NCBI RefSeq assembly: GCF_018326285.1
Contig: NZ_AP023362.1
Span: 124,001-188,000, forward strand
DNA from: Mycolicibacterium sp. TY81
GTDB lineage: Bacteria; Actinomycetota; Actinomycetes; Mycobacteriales; Mycobacteriaceae
DNA length: 64,000 nt
Reading direction: 5' to 3'
Shown: one piece after another, positions 9,247 through 17,640 of the stretch
Layout: each line of letters begins with the position of its first letter
Numbering within the stretch: position 1 is the first letter of the stretch
The notes under the pieces: generated by a model
What the model was told of the DNA's origin: nothing
What the model saw: only the letters and a program-made list of their open reading frames with translations
Database searches by the model: none
Made by a program: the position numbers and the translations under genes

Positions 9247-10580
9247 GATGCTCCTTGCTGTCCGAGTGTTGACAGGTAACGCAGTGCGGTCAGGCCGGGC
9301 AGGAAGAAGTATGCCCCGCCGCGCAGCGTGGTGAATGCCGGTAATCCTTTGTGTACCTTGCGGATCGGTCGCTTCGGGATCGTGAAGTCGAGCGTGCCGT
9401 CCTGGGTTCCGCAGATGGGGTCGTGTTCGTTGCCGAGCTCTTGGAACGCGGTGTCGTTGATCCACACGTTCTGGGCGAACTCGAATTGCCGCACCAGGCT
9501 GGCGCAGATCAGGAACATCCCCACACCGCGCTCGACACCGTCGTCGGCGGCGCCTTCAGGGAGTGCCGGGCCGTAGGTGCCGCTGCGCCGGATCATCCTG
9601 CGTCGATTGGGATTCGGTTCGGTGTCGCGCGGGTTGAGCCGACGTGCGTGCGAGCCGACCGGGCACTTGTAGCCGTGCGGATCCATCGTCGCGTAGTCGA
9701 AATCGTTGTTGCGCATCGGGTCTGCGCCGAGTTCCGGATCGTCGTGCTCGGGCGCCAGGACCAGCGGTGCGCCGCTGCGCCACCTGCCCATGAACTTGGC
9801 GGCCAGCAGCTCCTGGCCCTCGGCGTCCTCGGCATGCTGCTTCAGATAGTCGCGGAAGGTCCCGACATGCTCCTCCAACCGGCGGTATGCCATGTAGCTG
9901 CCGTTGCGGGAAAGCACTTCGAGGGCAGGCTGATTCGCCACCAGTCCTTCCTCGTCCGGATATCCGAGGAGAAACTCGCCCGCGGCCAGCGCTCCACCGG
10001 CGCCGGGGATCATCGTCTCGCCGGAACCGGCCATCTGCGGTTGTGACACCGGATCGCGGTAGCCGAAGTGGTCGTGGTCGTACTCGAACGGCGCCGTGGC
10101 CGCCAGATCGAGATGCGACAGCGACCGCACGCCGGGGCACCGGGCCAACAGCGCGTCGTGCTCGCCGACGCACCGCACCCGCTCCTCCTCGTCCCGCGCG
10201 AACAGGATGACGATGGCGTGCAGGTCGTCACCCGCGAGCCCGCCCACCCAGTGCTCCGGCGCGGCCGCGCCGGTATCACCCAGGATGTCGGCGCGGGCGG
10301 CCATGCCTTCGCGGAACTCGGCCGGGAAAGTGGCAAGCGTCTGCGCGTCAAGTCCCAACGCACGCAAGCCGTTCCAGGTGAACGCCAGGTTCACCCACCG
10401 CTTGAATACGTTGACCGTCTCGCGGACATCGCTGGCCGACTGCACGAGCGGGACCATCTCGGCCAGCCAGGCCTGCCCGGCCTCGGGGGTGTCGAACGAC
10501 AGGAACTCGTACCGACCGGTGAGGTGCGGTGTCCCGGTCAGCATGATGTGCTGAATATCGTCGAACTCGAGTGCTGTCAC
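9243..10580 (-). CDS. Dyp-type heme peroxidase
   Basis: The Dyp family signature is present in order. FGYRDPVSQPQM holds the distal catalytic Asp, although the usual GxxDG reads G-Y-R-D-P here. CPVGSHARRLNPRD carries the proximal heme-ligand His and nearby Arg. The C-terminal LRGGAYFFLPGLTALRYL is the usual closing strand and helix. Length (445) fits a Dyp peroxidase with insertions. The enzyme would use H2O2 to oxidise a dye-like or phenolic substrate. No Tat signal is present and I see no encapsulin gene or clear encapsulation tail, so a cytoplasmic location is likely. It is coupled by 4-bp overlaps to both neighbours. Confidence 0.85.
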   Translation of the reverse strand: MTALEFDDIQHIMLTGTPHLTGRYEFLSFDTPEAGQAWLAEMVPLVQSASDVRETVNVFKRWVNLAFTWNGLRALGLDAQTLATFPAEFREGMAARADILGDTGAAAPEHWVGGLAGDDLHAIVILFARDEEERVRCVGEHDALLARCPGVRSLSHLDLAATAPFEYDHDHFGYRDPVSQPQMAGSGETMIPGAGGALAAGEFLLGYPDEEGLVANQPALEVLSRNGSYMAYRRLEEHVGTFRDYLKQHAEDAEGQELLAAKFMGRWRSGAPLVLAPEHDDPELGADPMRNNDFDYATMDPHGYKCPVGSHARRLNPRDTEPNPNRRRMIRRSGTYGPALPEGAADDGVERGVGMFLICASLVRQFEFAQNVWINDTAFQELGNEHDPICGTQDGTLDFTIPKRPIRKVHKGLPAFTTLRGGAYFFLPGLTALRYLSTLGQQGAS

Positions 10581-11140
10581 TGCATCTGGTCCAACATGTC
10601 AGAGAACGCGGCCTTGAGCCGCAGGGCCTTTTTGATCTCCACCGCCGTCACATACGGGTATTCGCCGTACTCCAGGAAGCTCGGCACCTGGTGCTCGCGG
10701 ACGAACATGATGAACGCCTCGGGGTTGGTCTTCCAGTCCGCCGGGAAGCCCTCCAGATGGGTGAACGCCGTGGTGATGCCCGTCGAGCTGAACAGCTTGA
10801 CGGCGTCCTCGGTGTACTTGTCGAAGTCGGTGTCGAAGATGCCCTGGTACTGGAAGTGCAGGCCCGAACCGACGTCGAACAGGTTCCACCGCAGGTAGTG
10901 CAGCTTCAGCGGGGCCAGCACGTCGGGCTGCGCCGCGACCGCGGCCTCGAGCTGCTTGCCGTAGTCGCGGATCGCCTGCTCATGGCCGTCGAGCACCTTG
11001 GCGATGATGTTGAAGCCGTAGCACGCCGGGGTGCGTGGGAAGACCGGCCCGTAGCGACCGCGCGTGAGCTCGAAGTAGCCCTCCTTCGGGATGGCCAGAG
11101 CTGCGGGTTGGGTCCAATCGTCATTTCCGTTGTGCGCCAT
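10577..11140 (-). CDS. uncharacterised protein, first gene of Dyp-peroxidase operon
   Basis: A 187-residue soluble protein, rich in aromatic residues (RYGPVFPRTPACYGF, LHYLRWNLFDVGSGLHFQY). It has an alternating strand/helix pattern that would fit a ferredoxin-like dimeric alpha/beta barrel fold, the same fold as Dyp halves, but I cannot assign the family. The stop overlaps the peroxidase start by 4 bp (ATGA). As the first gene it has about 65 bp upstream before the DUF3060 gene, where the operon promoter should lie. Confidence 0.65.
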   Translation of the reverse strand: MAHNGNDDWTQPAALAIPKEGYFELTRGRYGPVFPRTPACYGFNIIAKVLDGHEQAIRDYGKQLEAAVAAQPDVLAPLKLHYLRWNLFDVGSGLHFQYQGIFDTDFDKYTEDAVKLFSSTGITTAFTHLEGFPADWKTNPEAFIMFVREHQVPSFLEYGEYPYVTAVEIKKALRLKAAFSDMLDQMQ

Positions 11141-11208
11141 GGCAACGAGATTATGGACGCGGCGGGCACCCGTCGTCCCCCGATTCGGGGGAAATTGACG
11201 CAGCCGGT

Positions 11209-11937
11209 TCAGCCCCGGCTGACGGTGTTGGACCGACCCGGATCAGGAACTTCCGGATTTCCCGAGTGGTACGTCACGTGGTTGTCCATGCCAGACGTGA
11301 CGATCTTGTCGGCGGAGTCGACGGTCACGGTGTTCTCGATGCCGGAGACCTCGACGGTCGAGCAGTGCCCGGTGATGGTGACGCTGTTGGACACCCCGCT
11401 GATGGTGATCTTGCGGTCGTTGCACGCCACGGTGCGGTGGCCGCGCACCCCCGCGACCTGAATGGCCCGGTTGGGATCGTCGGACTGCGGCGGCAATTCG
11501 ACGAGACCGGGGCCCGACATCACCGTGGTGCCGTTGACGACCACCGACGATTCGTCGCCCGGTTGCGGCGGGGTCGGGACGGCGACCGAGATGCTGGGCT
11601 GGCGGCCAGGGGAAGGTGGGAGAAACGTCGTGTGTTTCTTGCCGGTCAAGTTGGTGACGAAGATGATCGCGGCCACCACTGGGCCGACGATGACGGCGAG
11701 GACGACGACGCCCAGGATCATGCGGCGTGCCGCGGTGCTCGGCACGCCCGGCGGCAACGGTTGCGGCGGCCAGGTCGTTTGGGGCTGGCGGTACTGGGCG
11801 GGGTACGAACTGCTTGCCACCGGTGTGGGCGGGTGCCACTGCTGGCCGGGCTCGGTCAACTCCGACGCCCGGGGCCGGTCGTTCATCGCGCGCTCGAGCT
11901 CGCGGATGCGGGCTTCTGGATCGTCGTCGCGACTCAT
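11209..11937 (-). CDS. DUF3060-type membrane-anchored protein
   Basis: A single transmembrane helix (ILGVVVLAVIVGPVVAAIIFV, about residues 73-93) follows a Pro/Gln-rich cytoplasmic N-terminus. A Pro-rich linker leads to a C-terminal beta-rich domain with repeating V/I-S-G-x-x-N/H-x-V-T motifs (ITISGVSNSVTITGHCSTV, VEVSGIENTVTV), the short-strand ladder of DUF3060 proteins in mycobacteria. Two Cys in the ladder could pair outside the cell. Function unknown; a surface or periplasmic role is inferred from topology. Confidence 0.75.
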   Translation of the reverse strand: MSRDDDPEARIRELERAMNDRPRASELTEPGQQWHPPTPVASSSYPAQYRQPQTTWPPQPLPPGVPSTAARRMILGVVVLAVIVGPVVAAIIFVTNLTGKKHTTFLPPSPGRQPSISVAVPTPPQPGDESSVVVNGTTVMSGPGLVELPPQSDDPNRAIQVAGVRGHRTVACNDRKITISGVSNSVTITGHCSTVEVSGIENTVTVDSADKIVTSGMDNHVTYHSGNPEVPDPGRSNTVSRG

Positions 11938-11964
11938 GATCCGATGCTGTCACACCCGGCGAAG

Positions 11965-12654
11965 TCAACGCCACAGGTAGCGGGTCTTGGGCCGGCCTGT
12001 GCCGCCGTATTCGCTTCGGCGCGTGACGGTTCCGTCGTCGGCCAGGCGCTCCAGATAGCGCCACGCGGTCACCCTGGCCACCCCGACCGCCTTGGCGGCC
12101 TCGTCGGCCGTCAGGCCGTCGGGACTGTCCCGAACGGCGCGGGCGATGTCGTCGTTGGTCAGTGTCGCCGCACCTTTCGGGGCCGCGGATTTGTCTGCGC
12201 CGGTGCGTAATTCGGCGAGGGCGCGGTCCACCTCGGCCTGACTGGCCGCGTCGACTCCGGCCGGGAGCGCTGTCCGGTACCGTGCGTAGCGCTCCAGCCG
12301 ATCACGGAACGCCGCGAAGGTGAACGGCTTCAACAGATACGCCAACGCCCCGTGCGCGACGGCCGCGCGCACCATCTCCAGATCGCGCTCGGAGGTGATG
12401 GCGATGATGTCCGGAGCGGGCCGCAGCCCGGACAGCGCCGACGCCAGGCTGATGCCGCTGGCATCGGGCAGTCCGAGGTCCAGCAGGACCAGGTCGATGG
12501 GCGCGTCGGTCGTGGTCGCCCGCGTCGCGGCCTTGATGGCCTCGCGCGCGGTGTGGGCCACCGCCGCGACGGAAAAACCTTCCAGCCGTTCGACATACGT
12601 GCGGTGGGCTTCGGCGATCAGGGGATCGTCGTCGACGATCAGTACGGTGGTCAC
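11965..12654 (-). CDS. CitB/DcuR-type response regulator
   Basis: An N-terminal receiver domain: DDD acidic pocket near residues 8-10, phospho-acceptor Asp in VLLDLGLPD, Thr/Ser in AITSE, Lys in YLLKPF. A C-terminal winged/HTH domain carries DGLTADEAAKAVGVARVTAWRYLERL. This is the arrangement of regulators paired with CitA/DcuS kinases that control C4-dicarboxylate or citrate uptake. GTG 12654 is the start, since the receiver begins at once (TTVLIVDDD) and the GTGA overlaps the kinase stop; the longer ORF to 12903 lies inside the kinase gene. Its likely target, dctA, is 14 kb away across the inserted island. Confidence 0.85.
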   Translation of the reverse strand: MTTVLIVDDDPLIAEAHRTYVERLEGFSVAAVAHTAREAIKAATRATTTDAPIDLVLLDLGLPDASGISLASALSGLRPAPDIIAITSERDLEMVRAAVAHGALAYLLKPFTFAAFRDRLERYARYRTALPAGVDAASQAEVDRALAELRTGADKSAAPKGAATLTNDDIARAVRDSPDGLTADEAAKAVGVARVTAWRYLERLADDGTVTRRSEYGGTGRPKTRYLWR

Positions 12655-14216
12655 GCGACTGCCGCCGGGATCGTCACCGACACCACCGAACCGTAGCTGA
12701 CATCGGACGACAGCGTGCCCCCGTGCCGCTTGACCACCTGCGCCACCAAGGCGAGCCCGAGTCCGTGCCCGGGCGCCGATTTCGTCGAATAGCCACGGCG
12801 CATGGCGTTTTCGAATGTCGCCGGGTCCATGCCGGTGCCGCTGTCGGCCACGCGCATCAGTAGGTCGGCGCCCGGCTCGCACCGCACCGTCACCTCGACC
12901 CACGGCTCGTCACGATCGCACGCGTCCATCGCGTTGTCGATCAGGTTGCCCAGCACCGTCACCATTTCCGGACCACTCAACGGTAGTTGTGAAGTGTCGG
13001 AAGGTAATTGCGAGTCCGCGGTGACGGTGAACTCGATACCGCGTTCGTGGGCCTGCGCGTTCTTGCCCAGCAGCAGTGCCACGAGGGCGGGTTCGCGGAC
13101 CTCGCTCGACAGCCGGTCGACGAGTCGCTGGGACAGCTCCAGTTCGTCGGTGGCGAAGGTCACGGCGTCGGACGGGCGGCCCATCTCGACCATGGTGATC
13201 ACCGTGTGCAGCTTGTTCGCCGCTTCGTGCGCCTGTGCCCGCAGCGAGTCGGTGAGGACCTTCAACGAGCTGAGTTCGCCCAGGGTGCTTTGCAATTCGG
13301 TGCGGTCCCGGATCGTCACGACTTCCGAACCCGAGGCGCCGGACACCGGTGACCGGCTGACCACCAGCACTCGGTCGTCGGTTACGTGGACCTCGTCGCG
13401 CACCCCGGGATCGGCCGCGCGCAGGAAGTCCGGCAGATCGGACCTCGACACCGCGCCCGGCGGCAGGGCGAGCAGCCGGCGCGCCTCGTCGTTGGCCAGC
13501 GCCACGCGCCCGTTCTCCAACACCAGCAGGCCTTCGGACACCGAATGCAGGACGGCGTCGTGGTGTTCGTACATCACCCGCAACTGGTCCGGCCGCAGCC
13601 CGTGGGTCTGACGGAGCAGCCGGCGCCGGATGAGCCACGCGCCGAGTAGCGAAAGGGCAAGGGCGGCAAGGCCGATCGCCACGATCATCGGGATCTGATG
13701 GCGCCACTGCGCGGTCAGCGTGGTCTCGGTGATGCCGGCGGCGACCAGACCGAGCACCTGCCCGGAGCTGTCCCGCACCGGGGTGATGGTGCGCACCGAC
13801 CGGCCCAGGGTCCCGGTGTAGAACTCGGTGTGCGTCCGGCCTTTCAGGGCCTGCTCCATGGTGCCCAGGTAGTGGCCGCCGATCTGACGCGGGTCGGTGT
13901 GGGTGAACCGGGTCCCGTCGGGCGCCATGACGGTGATGAAGGCGATGCCGGTCTGGGCCCGAACGGTTTCGGTGACCGGCTGCAGGACTTCCGTGGCGTT
14001 GCCCGCCCGGATGGCGGCAGCCGTCGACGGCGCGTCGGCCAGTGCCGTGACGATGCCGGTGAGCAGCTGTTTGGCCGCGGCATCGTTGGTGCGGCGGGAC
14101 TGCACCACGGCCAGGGCGCTACCGGCCGCCACCACCACGATGATGATCGCGATCTGCAGCGCGACGATCTGGCCGGCCAGGGACCAGCGCGGCGCGGCCG
14201 GCCAACTGCGCATCAC
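12651..14216 (-). CDS. CitA/DcuS-like sensor histidine kinase
   Basis: Topology is helix (about 15-37), extracytoplasmic sensor of about 130 residues of PDC/sCache type, second helix (about 178-195), PAS domain, then kinase. The phospho-acceptor His lies in RAQAHEAANKLHTV, the pattern of the DcuS/CitA subfamily. N-box (NLIDNAMDAC), G1 (VADSGTGMD) and G2 (GHGLGLALV) are intact. Such kinases sense external C4-dicarboxylates or citrate. With the overlapping response regulator it forms a complete two-component system. The gene reads leftwards away from the island edge and, before island insertion, was probably divergent from dctA. Confidence 0.88.
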   Translation of the reverse strand: MMRSWPAAPRWSLAGQIVALQIAIIIVVVAAGSALAVVQSRRTNDAAAKQLLTGIVTALADAPSTAAAIRAGNATEVLQPVTETVRAQTGIAFITVMAPDGTRFTHTDPRQIGGHYLGTMEQALKGRTHTEFYTGTLGRSVRTITPVRDSSGQVLGLVAAGITETTLTAQWRHQIPMIVAIGLAALALSLLGAWLIRRRLLRQTHGLRPDQLRVMYEHHDAVLHSVSEGLLVLENGRVALANDEARRLLALPPGAVSRSDLPDFLRAADPGVRDEVHVTDDRVLVVSRSPVSGASGSEVVTIRDRTELQSTLGELSSLKVLTDSLRAQAHEAANKLHTVITMVEMGRPSDAVTFATDELELSQRLVDRLSSEVREPALVALLLGKNAQAHERGIEFTVTADSQLPSDTSQLPLSGPEMVTVLGNLIDNAMDACDRDEPWVEVTVRCEPGADLLMRVADSGTGMDPATFENAMRRGYSTKSAPGHGLGLALVAQVVKRHGGTLSSDVSYGSVVSVTIPAAVA

Positions 14217-14266
14217 TGCGTCCTTCTGTAATCCGCCTGCTCCCGCGTCCCCGCGTGAACTTCCGT

Positions 14267-14281
14267 GAACGAAATGAACAT
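14267..14281. repeat. left island-edge repeat (candidate attL)
   Basis: GAACGAAATGAACAT here matches GAACAAAATGAACAT at 28479-28493 in 14 of 15 positions. The first copy lies 51 bp upstream of the kinase gene and 107 bp before the integrase; the second lies just before dctA. The positions fit att sites of the integrase. They could also be operators of the two-component system that survived on both sides. Confidence 0.5.
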
Positions 14282-14388
14282 TTTAGTTAAGTAGCCGCCA
14301 TCATGCTTCATGGCCTACTACCTGCGGCTTCACCGTACCGCAGCCTGGTAAAAACGGGGTACGCCGCTGCGGGTTTAACATAACTGGC

Positions 14389-15312
14389 ATGGCCACCGCA
14401 GCAACCCACCACCGCACCGCTACCGTCCCTGACCTGCACGAACTGCAATCGTCTTGGATTCTCTCGATGCGCGCTCAGCGCAAATCTCCCGCGACCATTG
14501 AGCAGTACGAGATCGGCCTCCGGCTGTTCCTGCGCTGGTGCGACGAGCACGGTCACCAGGCTGTCATCGACCGCCAGCTCACGCAGCTGTTTATCGCAGA
14601 TCTGCTGGAGACCGTGCAGCCCGCGACGGCAGCTCTCCGACTTCAAGCGATGAAGCAGTTCGGCCACTGGCTTGTCGAGGAAGGCGAGATCGAGGAGAAC
14701 CCCCTCATCGGTGTGAAGGCCCCGAAGCTCGACACCAAGATCGTCGAGTGCCTCACCGAGGACGAGCTGCGGGACCTCTTCGCCGCCTGCAAGGGCAAGG
14801 AATTCCGCGACCGCCGGGACGAGGCCATCGTCCGGCTGCTGGCGGAGACGGGGATGCGGGCTGGCGAGATTCTGCGGCTGACGGTGGACGACGTGGACCT
14901 GACGCGGGGCATCTTGGCCATCAGGAAGGCGAAGACTGGCCAGGGCCGTCTGGTGCCATTTGGTCCGCAGACGGGCCAAGCGGTGGACCGCTACATCAGG
15001 GCACGGCGTACGCATCGGCTAGCGGCCACCCCGGCGCTTCTGCTCGGTGACAACACCCGAGGCACGATCGCCTACCACGGGATGAGAAACGCGATCATGA
15101 TGCGGGCAGAGCAGGCCGGTATCAAGAACTTTCACCTTCACAAGTTGCGGCATACGGCGGCCTCGCGGTGGCTCGCCGCAGGAGGTTCGGAGGGCGGCCT
15201 CATGGCAGTCGCAGGTTGGTCGAACCGCAACATGATCGACCGGTACACGCGCGCGACCGCAGGTGAAAGAGCCGCAGCGGAGGCGCGCAAGCTCAACTTG
15301 GGGGACCTCTAA
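14389..15312 (+). CDS. tyrosine recombinase / phage integrase
   Basis: A SAM-like core-binding domain (about 15-110) is followed by the catalytic domain. Catalytic residues are seen in order: Arg in ETGMRAGEILRL, Lys in the beta-hairpin AIRKAKTGQGRLVPF, HKLRH (H-x-x-R) in HLHKLRHTAASRW, the position-VI Trp in AGWSN, and Tyr in MIDRYTRA. Length 307 fits a simple tyrosine recombinase. It lies at the left edge of the island, reading inward, and should catalyse its integration and excision. No excisionase was identified; one of the unassigned small genes may fill the role. The hexamers CTGCGG/CCGCAG upstream (14322-14343) form a small inverted repeat near its promoter. Confidence 0.92.
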   Translation: MATAATHHRTATVPDLHELQSSWILSMRAQRKSPATIEQYEIGLRLFLRWCDEHGHQAVIDRQLTQLFIADLLETVQPATAALRLQAMKQFGHWLVEEGEIEENPLIGVKAPKLDTKIVECLTEDELRDLFAACKGKEFRDRRDEAIVRLLAETGMRAGEILRLTVDDVDLTRGILAIRKAKTGQGRLVPFGPQTGQAVDRYIRARRTHRLAATPALLLGDNTRGTIAYHGMRNAIMMRAEQAGIKNFHLHKLRHTAASRWLAAGGSEGGLMAVAGWSNRNMIDRYTRATAGERAAAEARKLNLGDL

Positions 15313-15315
15313 ACA

Positions 15316-15495
15316 TCAAGCGCCGCAACACTCTACGTTTGGCGATGGCGGTTGGGGCGCCGGAAGCGGCGTACACTTGTAAGCCGTAGTCGAGAACTCG
15401 CGCCTATAGACCAGGTTTTGGTCGGCGGCGAAGACAGACCCGGCCCAGTAGTGGGGAAGTTCCGGGAAGGTGCCGTACAGGAAGACGCGGTCCAT
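15316..15495 (-). CDS. small island protein, 59 aa
   Basis: A minus-strand frame from ATG 15495 gives a 59-residue protein beginning MDRVFLYGTFPELPHYWAG and ending in a Pro-rich tail with adjacent Cys. The first 30 codons end mostly in G or C, unlike the opposite frames, and AAAGG sits 9 bases before the ATG. It converges on the integrase with 3 bp between stops. No family recognised; probably a small phage-type protein. Confidence 0.45.
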   Translation of the reverse strand: MDRVFLYGTFPELPHYWAGSVFAADQNLVYRREFSTTAYKCTPLPAPQPPSPNVECCGA

Positions 15496-15545
15496 ATGAC
15501 CGTGCCTTTCAAACGGTTCTCACCTTCCTGTGAGAGGACCACGAA

Positions 15546-15842
15546 GTGCCGTACCCAAGTGCGGAAGAACGCCGCCTAGTCGCGCAAATCGCCAGTTTGA
15601 CCGGTTGGGCCAACACCGAGGATCGCACTGCTCGGATGGCCAAACCGAAGGCCAAGTCGCCAGCCGACATAAGTTGGCACGCAAGAAGGTTGGGCTTCGA
15701 TCCAGAGAGCCTGACCGACGAGCAGTGGAAGCGGGCGAACTCTGCCCGACGCGCCTACTTCGCAAAGCTGGCGCATAAGAGCGCGAAAGCGCGTCGGCTG
15801 CGGCGGCAGGCCCGGAACGGCGGCAGTGCCGGTGACATCTGA
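15546..15842 (+). CDS. small basic island protein
   Basis: A 98-residue basic protein, rich in Arg, Lys and Ala, with a helical C-terminus (AKLAHKSAKARRLRRQA) that could bind nucleic acid. GTG 15546 follows GAGAGGACC. The inverted repeat TCTCAC-cttcct-GTGAGA (about 15519-15536) ends just before the ribosome site and could be an operator for this operon. Its stop overlaps the next ATG by one base (TGATG), so translation is coupled. It heads the rightward gene chain of the island; function unknown. Confidence 0.65.
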   Translation: MPYPSAEERRLVAQIASLTGWANTEDRTARMAKPKAKSPADISWHARRLGFDPESLTDEQWKRANSARRAYFAKLAHKSAKARRLRRQARNGGSAGDI

Positions 15843-16636
15843 TGGCACGAGGCAGCTCCATGTTCCCGGCCGAGCTGTTCAACGACGAGCGATTCCGGCG
15901 ACTCGACGACGGCCCACAACGGCTTTTGATGTGGTTGTGGGTTCACCCCGATCTCAACGGGGCTGGTGTCATCGCCATCCAACCGCGCGAATGGGCCTCC
16001 GCGGCGGCCAATCTCACGGCCGACCTCATCGAGGACTACGCAAAGCAACTGCGCGTCGAAGGTTGGGTCGACTACGACGACGGCCAGCTGTGGATCAAGC
16101 CCTTCATGCTTCTCGATGGCGTGCTGAAAAGTCCGAGCGGCTATATCAGTGCGGCGCGCGCTGTGAAGACCATTAGATCCCGCAGGCTACGCAACGCGGT
16201 CTGGCAGCTGTTCGAAGCGTTCGGGAAGCCCACGGCGCCGATGCCTGAACAGAAGAAGGACGAAAGCGAAGGGGACTACGCCAAGAGGGTTAAACGGGCG
16301 GCTGGTCTCAACGCTTCTGTAGAGACCGCGTGGGCCGAGACCCAGCGCAGCATCTCGAATCCCGGCGTGCTTGAGTCGCTTTCGGGCGCGGTGGGGATGC
16401 ACCTACCGATGGGGCATCGGATGGAGCTACAGATGCGTCCACCGATGGGGCGCGTTGATGTTGAAGCTGATGATGACGTTGGTGTCGATCAACAGGAACC
16501 ACGGCAAAACGGTGAATCCAAGGCCGATGTAGCCGCTAACGGCTTCGGCTTGTGTTCGCAGGGTTGCGACAGTCCGGCTGGGCACGGCTCGCGCAATCAC
16601 CTGTGCGAGGAATGCGCTCGGACGGTGACGTGGTGA
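15842..16636 (+). CDS. replication-type phage protein with C-terminal zinc motif
   Basis: The N-terminal half (PAELFNDERFRRLDDGPQRLL, then AAANLTADLIEDYAKQLRVE) reads like the winged-helix N-terminus of phage replication initiators or helicase-loader proteins, in which a short alpha/beta domain precedes an HTH. A low-complexity linker with repeated P-M-G segments follows. The last 30 residues contain CSQGC, then H-x3-H-x-C-x2-C, a plausible zinc site. This is probably the DNA-replication or copy-control protein of the island, but a purely regulatory role is possible. Both ends overlap neighbours (TGATG upstream, GTGA downstream). Confidence 0.6.
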   Translation: MARGSSMFPAELFNDERFRRLDDGPQRLLMWLWVHPDLNGAGVIAIQPREWASAAANLTADLIEDYAKQLRVEGWVDYDDGQLWIKPFMLLDGVLKSPSGYISAARAVKTIRSRRLRNAVWQLFEAFGKPTAPMPEQKKDESEGDYAKRVKRAAGLNASVETAWAETQRSISNPGVLESLSGAVGMHLPMGHRMELQMRPPMGRVDVEADDDVGVDQQEPRQNGESKADVAANGFGLCSQGCDSPAGHGSRNHLCEECARTVTW

Positions 16637-16770
16637 CCGCACGGTGCGCCGACTGTGGCAAGAGGCCATCGCAGGGTGGCCTAGTCGCCTGGCGACCCGA
16701 CCTATGCCGTCCGTGCAGTGAGGCGCTGAAGCATCCGAGTCAGCGCGGCACTACTTGGAAGCGCTCGTGA
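16633..16770 (+). CDS. zinc-ribbon micro-protein, 45 aa
   Basis: GTG 16633 overlaps the previous stop as GTGA. The short product has two CxxC knuckles (RCADCGKR and LCRPCSEA) separated by 18 residues, the geometry of a minimal zinc ribbon. Such proteins in small phages are often DNA-binding accessory factors. It is followed at once, again by a GTGA overlap, by a second cysteine-rich peptide. Too short for most gene finders. Confidence 0.6.
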   Translation: MTARCADCGKRPSQGGLVAWRPDLCRPCSEALKHPSQRGTTWKRS

Positions 16771-16958
16771 GCCGCATCGACAAGCAGTGTCCGATCTGCG
16801 GCGATCCTTGCCAGGCCGGTCAAGAGCGCTACGGCGGCCATTTGAGCTGTCTTGGCCCTTGCCGGAAGTGCCATCGCTATCCGGCGATCAGGCCGGGTGG
16901 TCCGTGTCGAGATTGTGTTCGGAAGTACGGCGACAGCGTGGCGGCCGATGAAGTCTGA
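16767..16958 (+). CDS. cysteine-rich zinc-binding small protein
   Basis: A 63-residue protein from GTG 16767 (GTGA overlap with the preceding stop; ATG 16755 is an alternative). It has CPICGDPC, then a single C, CRKC, and CRDC, enough for two structural zinc sites. It overlaps the next gene by 11 bp. The tandem of two zinc peptides suggests duplicated or co-folded accessory factors, but no function is known. Confidence 0.6.
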   Translation: MSRIDKQCPICGDPCQAGQERYGGHLSCLGPCRKCHRYPAIRPGGPCRDCVRKYGDSVAADEV

Positions 16959-17601
16959 TCGCGACCGTGCCGCCGAATCGTGGTTGGACGGCTACCTCAG
17001 ACAGCATCACGGGTGGGTCCTGGAGAACCGAGCTTTGCTCGCTCGGGCAGAGGCGGGGATCGGGGACCTGGCGTTCGATCGCGCCGTTCGGGCAATCGCG
17101 GTGAGGACCGCTGCTCCCGGCCTGGAGAAGTATTGGGCTCTGTCGTTGCCGGGTGTTCTCCCAGAACGCGAGCCGGAACCTGAACCCGAACCCGAGCCGG
17201 AGCCCCCGCCCGATCCTGAACCCGAGCCCGAAGACCAGGGCAGCATCGAGGTACCTGCGGACACCTGGAGCGGTGCGATTCTCATCTGCCATCGAGTGGG
17301 ACCGCCAAATCGGTGGTTCGTCTGGGCGAGCATGGCGGAGGCCGTTGAGGCGTCGGAAGAACTATCGCCGTGCGACGGCCGCTGCGAGGGCGAGCACACC
17401 GTCATCTGGGTCAGTTACGGCAACTTCCGGTGCCGTCGCGTGAAGGCCACGGCGGCACCGCCCCGGCCAAACCCGCCGCCCCCGTCCCACAAAAGTCCGG
17501 CTGTGCGGGTCGCTGGGGCTCGTTCTGCGGTGGCCGGGGGTAAGCGCACCGGCCAGCCCAAAGTGTCCCGGCAGCGTTGCGCTGGTGGGGATTTGAGTTG
17601 A
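16948..17601 (+). CDS. island protein with Glu-Pro repeat linker
   Basis: ATG 16948 gives 217 residues. A helical N-terminal domain (AESWLDGYLRQHHGWVLEN) is followed by a run of alternating Glu and Pro (about residues 72-95) that must be an extended spacer. A compact domain follows (SGAILICHRVGPPNRWFVWASMAE) with two late Cys pairs, and then a basic Pro-rich tail. Extended E-P runs also separate domains in phage and cell-envelope proteins. No family recognised. The ORF could be read from 16852 but would then overlap the zinc protein almost fully. Confidence 0.55.
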   Translation: MKSDRDRAAESWLDGYLRQHHGWVLENRALLARAEAGIGDLAFDRAVRAIAVRTAAPGLEKYWALSLPGVLPEREPEPEPEPEPEPPPDPEPEPEDQGSIEVPADTWSGAILICHRVGPPNRWFVWASMAEAVEASEELSPCDGRCEGEHTVIWVSYGNFRCRRVKATAAPPRPNPPPPSHKSPAVRVAGARSAVAGGKRTGQPKVSRQRCAGGDLS

Positions 17602-17640
17602 CACCAGATTGGTGTCGCTTTGAGAAGGAGAGAGATAGAG

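Noticed and set aside
15352..15579. 75-codon plus-strand ORF after the integrase
   Set aside because: It overlaps the better-supported 59-aa minus-strand gene and the start of the next gene, and has no ribosome site.
17160..17235. Short tandem GAGCCG/GAACCC-type DNA repeat
   Set aside because: It encodes an alternating Glu-Pro linker in frame within an island gene.
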